A stretch of 64,000 nucleotides of DNA from Roseiarcus sp963781895 (GTDB taxonomy: Bacteria > Pseudomonadota > Alphaproteobacteria > Rhizobiales > Beijerinckiaceae): positions 1 to 64,000 of the forward strand of contig CAWAIM010000034.1 of NCBI GenBank assembly GCA_963781895.1. The letters run 5' to 3'. The position numbers and the translations under genes are program-made. Of this stretch, positions 44,125 through 53,638 are shown one piece after another. The notes under the pieces are model-generated. The model had not been told where the DNA came from, did no database searches, and saw nothing but the letters and a program-made list of their open reading frames with translations. Each line of letters starts with the position of its first letter. The stretch's first letter is position 1.

Positions 44125-44880
44125 CTACGTGTCAGGTCCCTGCGCGACTTCCTTGACGAGCTTTCGCATCATCGCCTCGCCGAAGCTCTTGAAATCGTCG
44201 ATCGGCACGACGAACGCGCCGGGCCCGCCGATCACATTGTCGCGATAATATTGCTCCAGGCCGCCGGGCGGGTTGGTGTGGAGCGCCAGATAGCCGCCAA
44301 TCGCCGCAGCGCGGCGATTGAAGATCGCCAACCCATTGATGACAGCTCCGCCTCCGACCGCAGCGTCCCGCGCCCCCCTGACCGGATTGCCTTGATTGCT
44401 GGCGCCGTCGCCCGAGACGTCAATCACATGGCGGTCGGTCTCGAAGACGGTCTCGCCGAACAGGGCAAAAGCGAAATCGATCGCCGAACCGATCGCGGTC
44501 CGGCCAACGAAGGATCGCGGCGCGGCGATCAGGGCGGCGGCGAAGGCGTGCGCGTCCGCATGATTGCGGACGACGGCCCAGTCGACCACGACCTTCTGTT
44601 CGCCCTCTCCCGCCCACTCGACATAGGCGAGCGCAATCGCGCCATGCGGGCCGGTCGTTATCGCATCGAGCAATTGCCTGCTTTCGATCGCCTCGGCATA
44701 GCCCCGGCGTTCCATCGCGAACTCGCCGTCGTCGATGCTGCGCGAAACATCGGCCGCCAAGACCACCGCGGCGTCGACCGCGACCGTCGCCTCGGCCGCG
44801 CCCCCGCGCCGACCGCCTGGCGCGGCGAGCGCCAGAACGACGACGACGCAAGCCCCCAAACACACCCGCACGCAATGCAC
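44125..44880 (-). CDS. DUF1194 protein, von Willebrand A-like, exported
   Basis: A 251-residue exported protein with a signal segment (CLGACVVVVLALAAPGG) and a von Willebrand factor A-like domain typical of DUF1194. The metal-site motif DVSRS (D-X-S-X-S) begins near residue 38, with IDVSGDGASNQGNPV as a second metal loop and FVVPIDDFKSFGEAMMRKL at the C terminus. GTG 44880 is preceded by GGAG with good spacing; no ATG is better. Function of the family is unknown. It converges with the HtrA-like gene across 36 bp. Confidence 0.82.
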   Translation of the reverse strand: MHCVRVCLGACVVVVLALAAPGGRRGGAAEATVAVDAAVVLAADVSRSIDDGEFAMERRGYAEAIESRQLLDAITTGPHGAIALAYVEWAGEGEQKVVVDWAVVRNHADAHAFAAALIAAPRSFVGRTAIGSAIDFAFALFGETVFETDRHVIDVSGDGASNQGNPVRGARDAAVGGGAVINGLAIFNRRAAAIGGYLALHTNPPGGLEQYYRDNVIGGPGAFVVPIDDFKSFGEAMMRKLVKEVAQGPDT

Positions 44881-45271
44881 CGCTGTCTCCGTCGACCCCC
44901 TTGGGCGAGAATAAACATGACGCGCGGAAACCGCCAGCCGACCCCGCTCGCGTAGCGCGACCAAACCCACGCGTTCTTGAAGTGCGCTATTCGGGATTGA
45001 GGGGGAAGAGCCGCACAATGCCAGGGGTCAGCGAGGACCGCCGCTTCCCGCTCGGCTCGCGACGCGCTCTACCGAAAATCAGAGCCGCAGACAGCTTGCC
45101 GCGGGTCTGCGCGCCAAGCCCGGGCGCGAGGGGAGCTCGAAATCAAGGACGGCCCGAAAAGGGCCGCCGCCGGTGGCGGTGCGTCCCGTGGCCCGTCTTG
45201 CAAGACCGTCGCCCACGTCGCCCAATGACGCATCCTTGACTTGGAGCTCCTCTCGCGCCGGAGCCTGCCGC
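44881..45271. other. Intergenic region, no gene seen
   Basis: This 391-bp stretch lies between two leftward genes. Short open frames on both strands have no recognisable product or ribosome site. It should hold the promoter of the DUF1194 gene. Confidence 0.5.
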
Positions 45272-45754
45272 CTATTTCGTTCGCAAATCGCCGCGCAACG
45301 TATGGCCTTCTCCGTCGAGCAGAGTGTACGCGATATCGTCGATCCGCCACTCGCCACGCTCGAAGACCATGGCGTAAGTCAACTTCTCGCGGGCGCCGTC
45401 GCCGCGCGCGAACTCGGCCAGCACTCTCGCCGCGTCGCCGTTTTCGGAAATCGGGGAAATCGCCAAGTCGACGACATGCGGAGCTTGGTCGCTGAAGGGC
45501 TGGCTGACAATCGCCGGCGCGCGGCTCAGCGTGTCTTGCCGAACGTCGAAATCAATGGCTCGCAAAAGCGAGCGCGAGAAGAACCGGGCGCGCAGCGCCG
45601 GATCGACCATGACGCTGTCGGCGCCGCGCTCGATCGCCGGTTGATCCGCAACATACGCGGCCTTAACCACCGACTCCGGCCCGTGCCTGGAGAGCGCCGC
45701 TTGGCCGGTGAGCACGAATGGGAGAATAAAGGAGACTGCGATGAACGCCCTCAT
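45272..45754 (-). CDS. Small exported protein of unknown function (DUF3828-like)
   Basis: The 160-residue product has a signal peptide (AFIAVSFILPFVLTGQAA) and a mature domain ending FERGEWRIDDIAYTLLDGEGHTLRGDL, a pattern like the NTF2-type DUF3828 domain (a W-R-I-D-D-I strand near the C terminus). This match is by eye and tentative. GGAAGGAA lies six bases before ATG 45754, which decides this start over an earlier in-frame one. It appears to be a single-gene unit. Confidence 0.7.
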   Translation of the reverse strand: MRAFIAVSFILPFVLTGQAALSRHGPESVVKAAYVADQPAIERGADSVMVDPALRARFFSRSLLRAIDFDVRQDTLSRAPAIVSQPFSDQAPHVVDLAISPISENGDAARVLAEFARGDGAREKLTYAMVFERGEWRIDDIAYTLLDGEGHTLRGDLRTK

Positions 45755-45996
45755 GACGTGTTCCTTCCGTGCGTTAAGCGAAACGTTAACCACGGTCCCA
45801 GTGCGCGTCGCTGTGACGGGCGTCACACTGCATTGGGGAAGAGCCTGGGCTCGATCGGTATGGGTCCGTTTGACCGACGTTTCGGTCGAGCAATTCCGCG
45901 AACCGCGCTTGCGCGGGCTCTCGCGTTGCGTCAGTCCGCCGCTATCGCCACGGATCCGGGTGGTGGAATGTGATCACCATCCCACGTCGCGGCGCC

Positions 45997-46449
45997 TTAG
46001 CGCGCCCGCTCCCAGCCGCCCTCGTCGCCTTCGCGCCAATAGCTGATCGCATGGCCCTCGTCCTTCAGGCGCTTCCAGCGGACGCGGGCCTCGGAGATCG
46101 CCTCGTCGTCGCGCCCGTCGAACAGCATGACGACCTCGTCGAATGCCCCGTCCTCCGCGGCCGTTTCGGCCCCGGACAGCAGGACCAGCATCGTCGCGCC
46201 GTTCGGGTTTTCCGCTTGCGCGGTCAGGAAAACCCGTTGCGACGCCGGATCGCCATCGCCGGCGGCGCCGTGGGGAAGAAAGCTCGCGTCATCGTAGGTC
46301 CAAAGCCGATCATTGAGCGCCGCGACCATCTCCTCGGATGGGGCGCGCACGACGACGCGCCGCCCGCTTGTCAGCGCGCGCTCCAGCAGCTCCGGCAGCG
46401 CCTGATCGATCCGTCGGCGTTCAAGATGATAGAACCGAAACTCGCTCAC
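45997..46449 (-). CDS. holC: DNA polymerase III chi subunit
   Basis: Chi links the clamp loader to single-strand-binding protein. The 150-residue protein begins SEFRFYHLERRRIDQALPELLERAL and has the RVVVRAPSEEMVAALNDRLWTYDDASFLPHG block typical of alphaproteobacterial HolC, then VVMLFDGRDDEAISEARVRWKRLK. The start is GTG 46449, overlapping the stop of the upstream gene by four bases. It is the third gene after pepA, a common arrangement. Confidence 0.9.
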   Translation of the reverse strand: MSEFRFYHLERRRIDQALPELLERALTSGRRVVVRAPSEEMVAALNDRLWTYDDASFLPHGAAGDGDPASQRVFLTAQAENPNGATMLVLLSGAETAAEDGAFDEVVMLFDGRDDEAISEARVRWKRLKDEGHAISYWREGDEGGWERAR

Positions 46450-46982
46450 TCGCCAGCCGGGCCGACGATGACGAAGGTGCGGTCCGAATCGGTCGCCATC
46501 AACCCAAGGCTGACGCCGCCGGGCTCGTGCTCCTCGATCTTGCCGGCGACATAGACGTCGCCACGTTCCCGCGAGGCGTTCAGGTATTCGCGCGCGTCGG
46601 CGCTCATGCTACGCAGGACGCCGATGCTTTTGGCCGCGTCCCAGCCGAGCGCCGCGTGCAGGGCGGCGGCCTGAAACCGCTCGAAGTTGGTGGTGGTGCG
46701 CGCTTTGGCCGGTTCGCCGATGCGCGCCTCAAAGCGCACGAATTCGTCACCGTGGCAGGTCAGGGTCGCATCGACGTCGACCCTGGTCGTGACGTCGAAC
46801 ACATTGGCGTCCGACCTGGCGCGCGAGACCACGATCGCGTGCGAGAATTCGACCTGCATGTCGCTCGCGGCAAGGCGCAAGGCGGCGGAAAAGGCGTCGC
46901 AGCCCGCCAGCGCCCAAGCCGATTCCGGGTTCGCGCAGCATGCCGCCAGCGCAAGGGCGAAGACCGTGGATCGCAGCCCCAT
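46446..46982 (-). CDS. Small exported protein of unknown function
   Basis: The 178-residue product has a signal peptide (LRSTVFALALAACCANPESAWA) and a mature domain with one cysteine pair candidate (AGCDAF and LTCHGDEF). No named family is recognised. ATG 46982 has GGGGA seven bases upstream; ATG 47000 is a possible earlier start. It is between pepA (62 bp upstream) and holC (four-base overlap), so it is likely expressed with both, although the link to a cytosolic replication protein is not obvious. Confidence 0.7.
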   Translation of the reverse strand: MGLRSTVFALALAACCANPESAWALAGCDAFSAALRLAASDMQVEFSHAIVVSRARSDANVFDVTTRVDVDATLTCHGDEFVRFEARIGEPAKARTTTNFERFQAAALHAALGWDAAKSIGVLRSMSADAREYLNASRERGDVYVAGKIEEHEPGGVSLGLMATDSDRTFVIVGPAGE

Positions 46983-47044
46983 TGTGATGTCCCCGCCCAT
47001 ATCGTCGAGCCAATCCGAGTCGTCGTTTTCTGGACTTCGCGATC

Positions 47045-48544
47045 CTAGTCTTCGTATGAGTCGGCGATGAGACGGTTCAGAAGGCGTACGCCCCATCCCG
47101 AGCCCCAGGACTGATTGATTTCTGACGCTGGCGAACCCATGGCCGTTCCCGCGACGTCGAGATGCGCCCAGGGCGTCTGCTTGATGAAACGCTGCAGGAA
47201 CTGCGCGGCCGTGATCGAGCCGCCGTGGCGTCCGCCAGTATTTTTCATGTCGGCGAACTTGGAATCGATCATCTTGTCGTAAGCCGCGCCGAGCGGCATG
47301 CGCCAGACCTTCTCGCCCGTCGCTTCGCCCGCCGCGATGAGCCGCTGCGCCAACTCGTCGTTGTTCGAGAACAGGCCGGCGTATTCCTGCCCGAGCGCGA
47401 CCATGATGGCGCCGGTCAGCGTCGCCAGATCAATGATCGCCCGCGGGGAAAACGTCTCCTGCGCATACCAGAGCGCGTCGGCGAGAACCAGCCGGCCCTC
47501 GGCGTCGGTGTTGACGACTTCGATCGTCTGTCCGGACATCGAGGTGAGGATGTCGCCCGGCCGCATCGCGTCTCCATCGGGCATATTTTCGACCAGGCCG
47601 ATCACGCCGACCGCGTTGACCTTCGCCTTGCGCGTCGCCAGCGCATGCAGGAGCCCGACGACGCAGGCCGCGCCGCCCATGTCGCCTTTCATATCCTCCA
47701 TGCCGGAGGAGGGCTTGATCGAGATGCCGCCCGAATCGAAAGAGACGCCTTTGCCGACGATAACGAGCGGCTTTGTCCGCCTTGAGCGGGCGCCGCTCCA
47801 GCGCATGGTCACCAGTCGGCTTTCGCGCGCGGAGCCGCGACCCACTCCGAGCAAGGCGTTCATCCCGAACTTGCCCATCGCCTTCTCGTCGAGCACGCGC
47901 GTCTCGACCCCGAGCTTGTCCAGAGTTTTGGCGCGATCCGCGAATTCGGCCGGAAAGAGCACGTTTGGCGGCTCGTTGACGAGGTCGCGCGCAAACTCGA
48001 CGCCTTCGGCCACCGCAAATCGCTCGTGCGCGATCGCGCGCGCCGCCCCGGCATGGCTCAATCCGATGTAGAAATCGGGCGTCTCGACGTTCTCCTCGTC
48101 TGAATCTTTTTTACGCGTCTTATACTTCTGGAAACGATAGCCGCGCAGGCGTAGGCCAAGGGCGAAGTCCGCCGCCGCCCCACTGTCCCAGGTCCCCACT
48201 GGCGGTTCGAACGCGACCTCGACTTTCTGGGCGCCCGTCAATTTGCCGAAGGCAAAGCCTCCGAGGGTAACGAAGTCGATCGCGCTGTTGTCTTTCCCAG
48301 GCGCGACACCGACAACCACCAGCCTCGAAGCGTCGAGGCCCGCCGGCGCGAGAATATCGAGCGCCGTGCGCTGAGCGCCGCGGAAGTTCGACGCCTTGGC
48401 GGCGGCTCGGATCAGGGGCTCGATATCGCCAAACTGGGCGGTCACCGCCGGGGCGGGCTTCATATCCGCGCCGACAAAGACGACAAGCGCGCTTCCCTTG
48501 GGCGCGGACAGCGAACCAAAGGCGACCTTGACGACTTCGCTCAT
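47045..48544 (-). CDS. pepA: Leucyl aminopeptidase (M17)
   Basis: A cytosolic hexameric dizinc aminopeptidase that releases N-terminal leucine and other residues; in some bacteria it also binds DNA. The 499-residue protein has the signature NTDAEGRLVLADALW and the metal/catalytic VGKGVSFDSGGISIKPSSGMEDMKGDMGGA in two parts, with DLATLTGAIMVALG in between. ATG 48544 is preferred over ATG 48550. It is divergent from lptF, 258 bp away, as in many alphaproteobacteria. Confidence 0.95.
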   Translation of the reverse strand: MSEVVKVAFGSLSAPKGSALVVFVGADMKPAPAVTAQFGDIEPLIRAAAKASNFRGAQRTALDILAPAGLDASRLVVVGVAPGKDNSAIDFVTLGGFAFGKLTGAQKVEVAFEPPVGTWDSGAAADFALGLRLRGYRFQKYKTRKKDSDEENVETPDFYIGLSHAGAARAIAHERFAVAEGVEFARDLVNEPPNVLFPAEFADRAKTLDKLGVETRVLDEKAMGKFGMNALLGVGRGSARESRLVTMRWSGARSRRTKPLVIVGKGVSFDSGGISIKPSSGMEDMKGDMGGAACVVGLLHALATRKAKVNAVGVIGLVENMPDGDAMRPGDILTSMSGQTIEVVNTDAEGRLVLADALWYAQETFSPRAIIDLATLTGAIMVALGQEYAGLFSNNDELAQRLIAAGEATGEKVWRMPLGAAYDKMIDSKFADMKNTGGRHGGSITAAQFLQRFIKQTPWAHLDVAGTAMGSPASEINQSWGSGWGVRLLNRLIADSYED

Positions 48545-48750
48545 AACCATCTCATTCCCATGTCCGCATGCGCTGCTGCGCCGCTCGACTCGCCGATGCA
48601 GTCCGTCGGCCGCCGGGGTCGAGATATCGGGGGTTTGCGGCGCTCGTCAATAAGCCGCCGCGATTGCGGGTCACAATTCTCCGGGTTGAGCGTACGGTTC
48701 GCTTGGAGGGGCCCGCCTTGCAAAACAAACGGGTACGGATTAGCGCCGGC

Positions 48751-48770
48751 GACCAGCGGCGACCAGCGGC
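48751..48770. repeat. Tandem 10-bp duplication upstream of lptF
   Basis: GACCAGCGGC occurs twice in direct succession, ending 32 bp before the lptF start. It may be slippage-derived; no regulatory function is known. Confidence 0.5.
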
Positions 48771-48802
48771 GGACGCGGTCGGCGCCTTACGATGCGGCGG
48801 CG

Positions 48803-49921
48803 ATGACCCGAATTGAACGCTATTTGTTCAGGAGCACTTCGACAGCCTTTCTCTCGGGCCTCGTCGTTCTGACCGGCATCATCTGGATTACCCAGGCCCT
48901 GCGACAGATCGATCTGTTGACGAGCAAAGGCCAGACCATTCTTATATTTCTTATGATGACGGGTCTCGCCGTGCCGTCGCTGGTGGCGATCATTGCTCCC
49001 GTTGCATTGTTTGGGGGCGTCCTCTATACGCTCAACAAGCTCAACGGCGACAGCGAGTTAGTGGTCATGTCCGCCTCTGGCGTTTCGCCAGAACGGCTAT
49101 TGCGCCCACTGGCGCTGCTGTCCGGTTTGGTGTTTGCGGTGGTGGCGGCGCTGTACATCCAGGTTCTGCCCTGGAGCTATGGCGCGATCCAGAACCTGAC
49201 GACTTTCGTTCACGCCGATTTCATCGCCAACTTCGCTCGACCGGGCGCCTTTACCCAGCTCGAATCGGGTTTTGTGTTTCATTTCCGCGAACGCACGCCC
49301 GACGGCGCGCTGCGCGGGGTTTTCATGCAGGACTGGCGCGACCCTTCTCACATCACGACTTACATCGCGGAGGCCGGCAAGACCGTCGATCGCGACGGCG
49401 CGAGCTATCTCCAGCTCTCGAAGGGCGTCCTTTTGCGGCCGCAGTCGTCGGGCGATTCGGCAATCGTGACCTTCGACGACTATACCATCGATCTTTCCCA
49501 ATTCATGCGCGCCGTCAGCTCGATCAAGAAGCCGCGAGAACGATCCACCGCGCAGTTGCTGAGGCCTGACGCCCAGGATCGGGCCGACCCGGCGCTGGCT
49601 GGCCATATCCGAAGCGAGTTGCTCGACCGTCTGGCGAGCCCGCTCTATGCTCTCGTCGCCGGACTCTTCGCTTTCGCGGCGCTCGGAGAGGCGCGCACGA
49701 CCCGGCAGGGGCGCGGCGTCGCGATCGGGGGAGCAATCGGCGCATTTCTTGGCGTGCGCATGCTCGGCATCGCGGCGACGACGCTGGTCGTCGCGGATCC
49801 ATCCGCCGGCATATTTGTCTGGGCGATTCCAGTTGCCGCATGCCTCGCCGCGCTGGCGATCATCTTCCGTCGACCGCTCTTGGGTCAGCGGGGGCGCGGC
49901 GCTCTGGGGAGTCCAGCATGA
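48803..49921 (+). CDS. lptF: LPS export ABC transporter permease LptF
   Basis: LptF with LptG forms the inner-membrane permease that extracts lipopolysaccharide for transport to the outer membrane. The 372-residue protein has three N-terminal membrane segments (residues ~15-35, 55-75, 95-120), a large periplasmic beta-jellyroll-type domain (~130-260) and three C-terminal segments. ERYLFRSTSTAFLSGLVVLTGIIWITQALRQIDLL (in family form) is the start. ATG 48803 is chosen by homology. It overlaps lptG by four bases. Confidence 0.93.
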   Translation: MTRIERYLFRSTSTAFLSGLVVLTGIIWITQALRQIDLLTSKGQTILIFLMMTGLAVPSLVAIIAPVALFGGVLYTLNKLNGDSELVVMSASGVSPERLLRPLALLSGLVFAVVAALYIQVLPWSYGAIQNLTTFVHADFIANFARPGAFTQLESGFVFHFRERTPDGALRGVFMQDWRDPSHITTYIAEAGKTVDRDGASYLQLSKGVLLRPQSSGDSAIVTFDDYTIDLSQFMRAVSSIKKPRERSTAQLLRPDAQDRADPALAGHIRSELLDRLASPLYALVAGLFAFAALGEARTTRQGRGVAIGGAIGAFLGVRMLGIAATTLVVADPSAGIFVWAIPVAACLAALAIIFRRPLLGQRGRGALGSPA

Positions 49922-50997
49922 TCGGCCGGACGCTCTCGTTCTATTTGGCGAACCGCTTTGCGCGGACGGTAATCGCGGCGTTCGCGTTCGTCTTCGTCCT
50001 CATTTACGCTGTCGATCTGGTGGAATTGCTGCGCCGCTCGGGCGACGCGCGGCGCGCGACCGGAATCGCCATGGCCGGCCTGTCGTTCCTTCGGACGCCG
50101 ACGGTCGCCGAACAGGCCCTGCCGTTCGCGGTTCTGTTTGGCTCGATGATCGCCTTTCTTAACCTGTCGCGCAAACTGGAGCTGGTGGTCGCGCGGGCCG
50201 CGGGCGTATCGGTTTGGCAGTTCCTGACCCCGCCGCTGGTCGTGAGCACTGTGATCGGGATTGCGTCGGTCACCCTATATAATCCAGCATCCACGTGGAT
50301 GAAACAGAAGTCCGACGCAATCGAGGCCAGGGTTTTTGACGGTCTGGCGCCTGGATCGGGGGGGATGTGGATCCGGCAAAGCAGCGTCGACGGCCAAGCG
50401 GTCATTCACGCCAATGGAAGAGACCCTACTGGGACGCAGCTCGCACGCATCGAGGTCTTCAACTTCGACGGTAAGGGCAATTTCGTCGAGCGCGTAGACG
50501 CGGCCTCGGGCGAACTGATGGACGGTTACTGGTTGTTGCGCGACGCAAAGGTCGTCAGTCCAGGTTTCGAAACCCTCCCGGTCTCGACATACCTGCTCGC
50601 GACCAACCTCAGTCGCCGGGAGGTCGCCCAGGCTTTCGTGGCGCCCGAGACAGTGTCGTTTTGGAGACTGCCTGAGCTCGCCAACCAGACCGAACGGGCG
50701 GGTCTGGATCCTACCGCCTATCGGCTGAGATATCAGGAGCTTTTGGCGCGCCCGCTGATGCTGGCCGCAATGGTGTTGGTCGCCGCGTGCTTTTCGTTAA
50801 GATTCTTCCGAATGGGCGGAGTCGAATATATGGTTTCCGGTGGCGTCACGGCCGGGTTCATGCTTTATGTCATGACGAAAGTGATCAACGACCTCGGCGG
50901 CGCCGGGTTTATCAGTGCGCCTGTGGCGGGCTGGTCGCCCGGGGTCGTCGGGTGTTTGTTTGGCGTTTATGTGTTGCTGCAGCAAGAGGATGGTTGA
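49918..50997 (+). CDS. lptG: LPS export ABC transporter permease LptG
   Basis: The second LPS-export permease, 359 residues, with the same 3+3 membrane plan and periplasmic domain as LptF. TLSFYLANRFARTVI at the N terminus, PTVAEQALPFAVLFGSMIAFLNLSRKLELVVARAAGVS and the C-terminal RPLMLAAMVLVAACFSLRF are characteristic. It starts at ATG 49918 inside the lptF stop and its own stop shares one base with the lptD start (TGATG). Confidence 0.93.
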   Translation: MIGRTLSFYLANRFARTVIAAFAFVFVLIYAVDLVELLRRSGDARRATGIAMAGLSFLRTPTVAEQALPFAVLFGSMIAFLNLSRKLELVVARAAGVSVWQFLTPPLVVSTVIGIASVTLYNPASTWMKQKSDAIEARVFDGLAPGSGGMWIRQSSVDGQAVIHANGRDPTGTQLARIEVFNFDGKGNFVERVDAASGELMDGYWLLRDAKVVSPGFETLPVSTYLLATNLSRREVAQAFVAPETVSFWRLPELANQTERAGLDPTAYRLRYQELLARPLMLAAMVLVAACFSLRFFRMGGVEYMVSGGVTAGFMLYVMTKVINDLGGAGFISAPVAGWSPGVVGCLFGVYVLLQQEDG

Positions 50998-53604
50998 TGG
51001 GGCGCGCCGTCAGCTCTTCCCTTGAGCCGAAGACGCGCCGCACCCGAGTCACGCGGTCCGGGCCGCTGATCCTCGGGATGTCGGCGATTGCGTCCTTGAC
51101 CCTTTGGCTCGTCTGCCCCGCTACGGCGCAAGACGCTAACGCCGGCGCGCGGCCCGGGCAAAGCGCCAATGCTTCTGACAAGAAAGCTCCCGAAAAGCTC
51201 GTCATTGATGCGGACCAGCTCGTCTACGACAAAGACAAGAACACAGTCTCGGCGATCGGTTCGGTCCAACTGTTCTATCAAGGCCGCATCCTTCAGGCCG
51301 ACCGCGTGACCTATAACAGGACCACGAAGCGGGTCTACGCCGAAGGCCACGCCAAGATGACGGACGAGCACGGCGACGTTGTTTACGGCAGCCGATTCGA
51401 GCTTAGCGACAATTTTCGCGACGGCTTCATCGATAGCGTTCAGATGCTTACTTCCGATAAGACGCGCTTCTCCTCGCCACGGGTGGAACGCACGAATGGC
51501 GACATTACGGTGCTGCGCAAGGCCGCTTACACCGCCTGCGAGCCTTGCAAGAATCACCCGGAGCGGCCGCCGTTCTGGCAAGTGCGCGCGACGCGCATCA
51601 TCGAGAATCAGGTGACTCACACCGTATATTACGAGGATGCGCAACTCCTTTTCTGGGGCGTCCCGTTCTTTTGGATGCCCTATTTTTCCTCGCCGGACTC
51701 GACCGTCAACAAACAGACCGGCGTCCTGGCGCCTCAGTTCGTTCAGGGGGCAAGTCTCGGCTACGGCATCGGCATCCCCTACTTTATCAATCTCGCGCCC
51801 AACTACGATCTGACGCTGATCCCGACCTACCTGTCGAAGCAAGGGCTTTTGGGGGAGGCCGACTGGCGTCAGCGGCTGACGAACGGCACCTATAACATTC
51901 GGGTGACCGGCATCGACGAGCAGGAGCCCGGCTTGTTTCCGCTCTACCCTTACGGCGCCGGCAACAGCCGTCTGCGCGGCTCGATTGAAAGCAAGGGCGA
52001 CTTCCTGCTCAACGACATGTGGCGGTTCGGCTGGAACGGCACCTGGATGAGCGATAAGTTTTTCCTCAACGATTACAAACTACAAGGCATTGACTTCAGC
52101 GATTACTATTTTCAGGATGTCGTATCGTCGATCTACCTGCGCGGCCAAGCCGCGCACAGTTACTTCGATCTCAGCGCCTATCGGTTTGTCGGCACGACGC
52201 CGAACGACGACAATCGCACCCTGCCCATTGTCGCGCCGGTCCTTGATTTCAATCGCGTCATCAACCTTCCCGACGACCGCACCTATGGGCTGGGGGGACA
52301 GCTCACGGTCGATTCAAACGTCGCCAACATCGATCGCACCAATGCAGCGTTTCAATCGACCGGCCTGCAGACCTTCGACAACGCCTACCACCTTTACAAC
52401 GTCTGCGAGACGCAGGTCGCAAACGCCTTCGTGCCGACCTATGTCCCGGGCAAGTGCCTGCTGCGCGGCATTGCGGGCGACTACGCCCGCGCCTCCGGCC
52501 AGGTCTCCTGGCAGCGCAGCTATATCGATCCAATCGGCGAAGTCTGGAAGCCGTTCCTTTTCGCGCGTCTCGACGGAGAATCGACGCAACTCGATGAAAC
52601 CGGATCGATCACCTACGCCAGCTTCATCGGCTCGAGCACGGTCGCCAATTCGAGCCAGGCCGCCTTTTTCTCCGGTTCTCAACAGGGCTCTTTCGCTCGC
52701 GGCATGGCGGGGATCGGCCTCGAATACCAATTTCCATTCACTTACAGCTCGTCGTGGGGCACGCAGACAATCACGCCGATCGGGCAGTTCATCGCCCGGC
52801 CCAACGAGATCCTGCCGCGAATCCAGCCTAACGAAGACTTCGCAAAGCCTCGTCTTCGACGAGACCAACCTGTTCGCATGGAACAAGTTCTCGGGCTACG
52901 ACCGGGTCGAAGGCGGCACGCGCCTAAACTACGGCGTCCAATATACCGCCGACTTCGCCAACGGCGGCCACGCCAATGTCGTGGCCGGCCAGTCGATCCA
53001 GGTCGCGGGGCAGAATTCCTACACGCTGGTCGATGTCGCCAACACGGGCCTGAATTCGGGACTGGACAGGACGCTTTCCAATTTTGTCGCCGGCGAGACG
53101 TTGCAGCCGTTCTCGACCCCGATCTCCGTCACCACCAAGCAGCAGTTCGACAGCGCGACCCTGCAGCTCGACCGTTTCGACGCGATCGCGAAAGCCAGCT
53201 ACGCCGGCGTGACCGGCAGCGTCGATTACGCGCTCTATGCGGCTCAGCCGGCGCTCGGCTGGGAATTTCCGCGCGAGGGCCTGACCACAAATCTCGCCTA
53301 CAAATACAAGGATCATTGGTCGTTTGACGGATCGCTCATCCTCGACATGTCGCGCCATTTCTACGACACGGCAGGCCAGACGACCCCGATCTTCTACCCC
53401 ATCGGCTATTCATTGGGCTTCGGCTACAAAGACGAATGCACGACCTTGACCGTCCGGTACTCGTCCAACCTCAGTGCGCCGGCCGCTTACCCCGTGTACG
53501 TCGGCGGTCCGGTCGTTTACAACCCGACCGTGCGCATTCAGACGCTGATGATCCAGCTGGTTTTGCGCACGCTCGGCGACGTCAAGGGGAACGTCGGCCT
53601 CTGA
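50997..53604 (+). CDS. lptD: LPS-assembly outer-membrane protein LptD, frameshifted
   Basis: LptD is the outer-membrane beta-barrel that inserts lipopolysaccharide with LptE. A signal peptide (LGMSAIASLTLWLVCPATA) is followed by an OstA-type N-terminal domain (VIDADQLVYDKDKNTVSAIGSVQLFYQGR) and a long barrel with YFINLAPNYDLTLIPTYLSKQG. At about 52839-52842 the frame breaks; dropping one base joins QPNED to QSLVFDETNLFAWNKFSG, a highly conserved barrel segment, restoring an 868-residue protein. As LPS export is normally essential when lptFG are kept, the break is probably a sequence error. Cysteines in CEPC and elsewhere fit disulfide-linked LptD. Confidence 0.88.
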
Positions 53605-53638
53605 CGAAACGGTCGTCCCAGCCGGCGGAGCTCCATGG

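Noticed and set aside
45774..45789. TTAA-N8-TTAA element upstream of the 45272-45754 gene, considered as a CtrA site
   Set aside because: Spacing is eight rather than seven bases, so it does not meet the full consensus.
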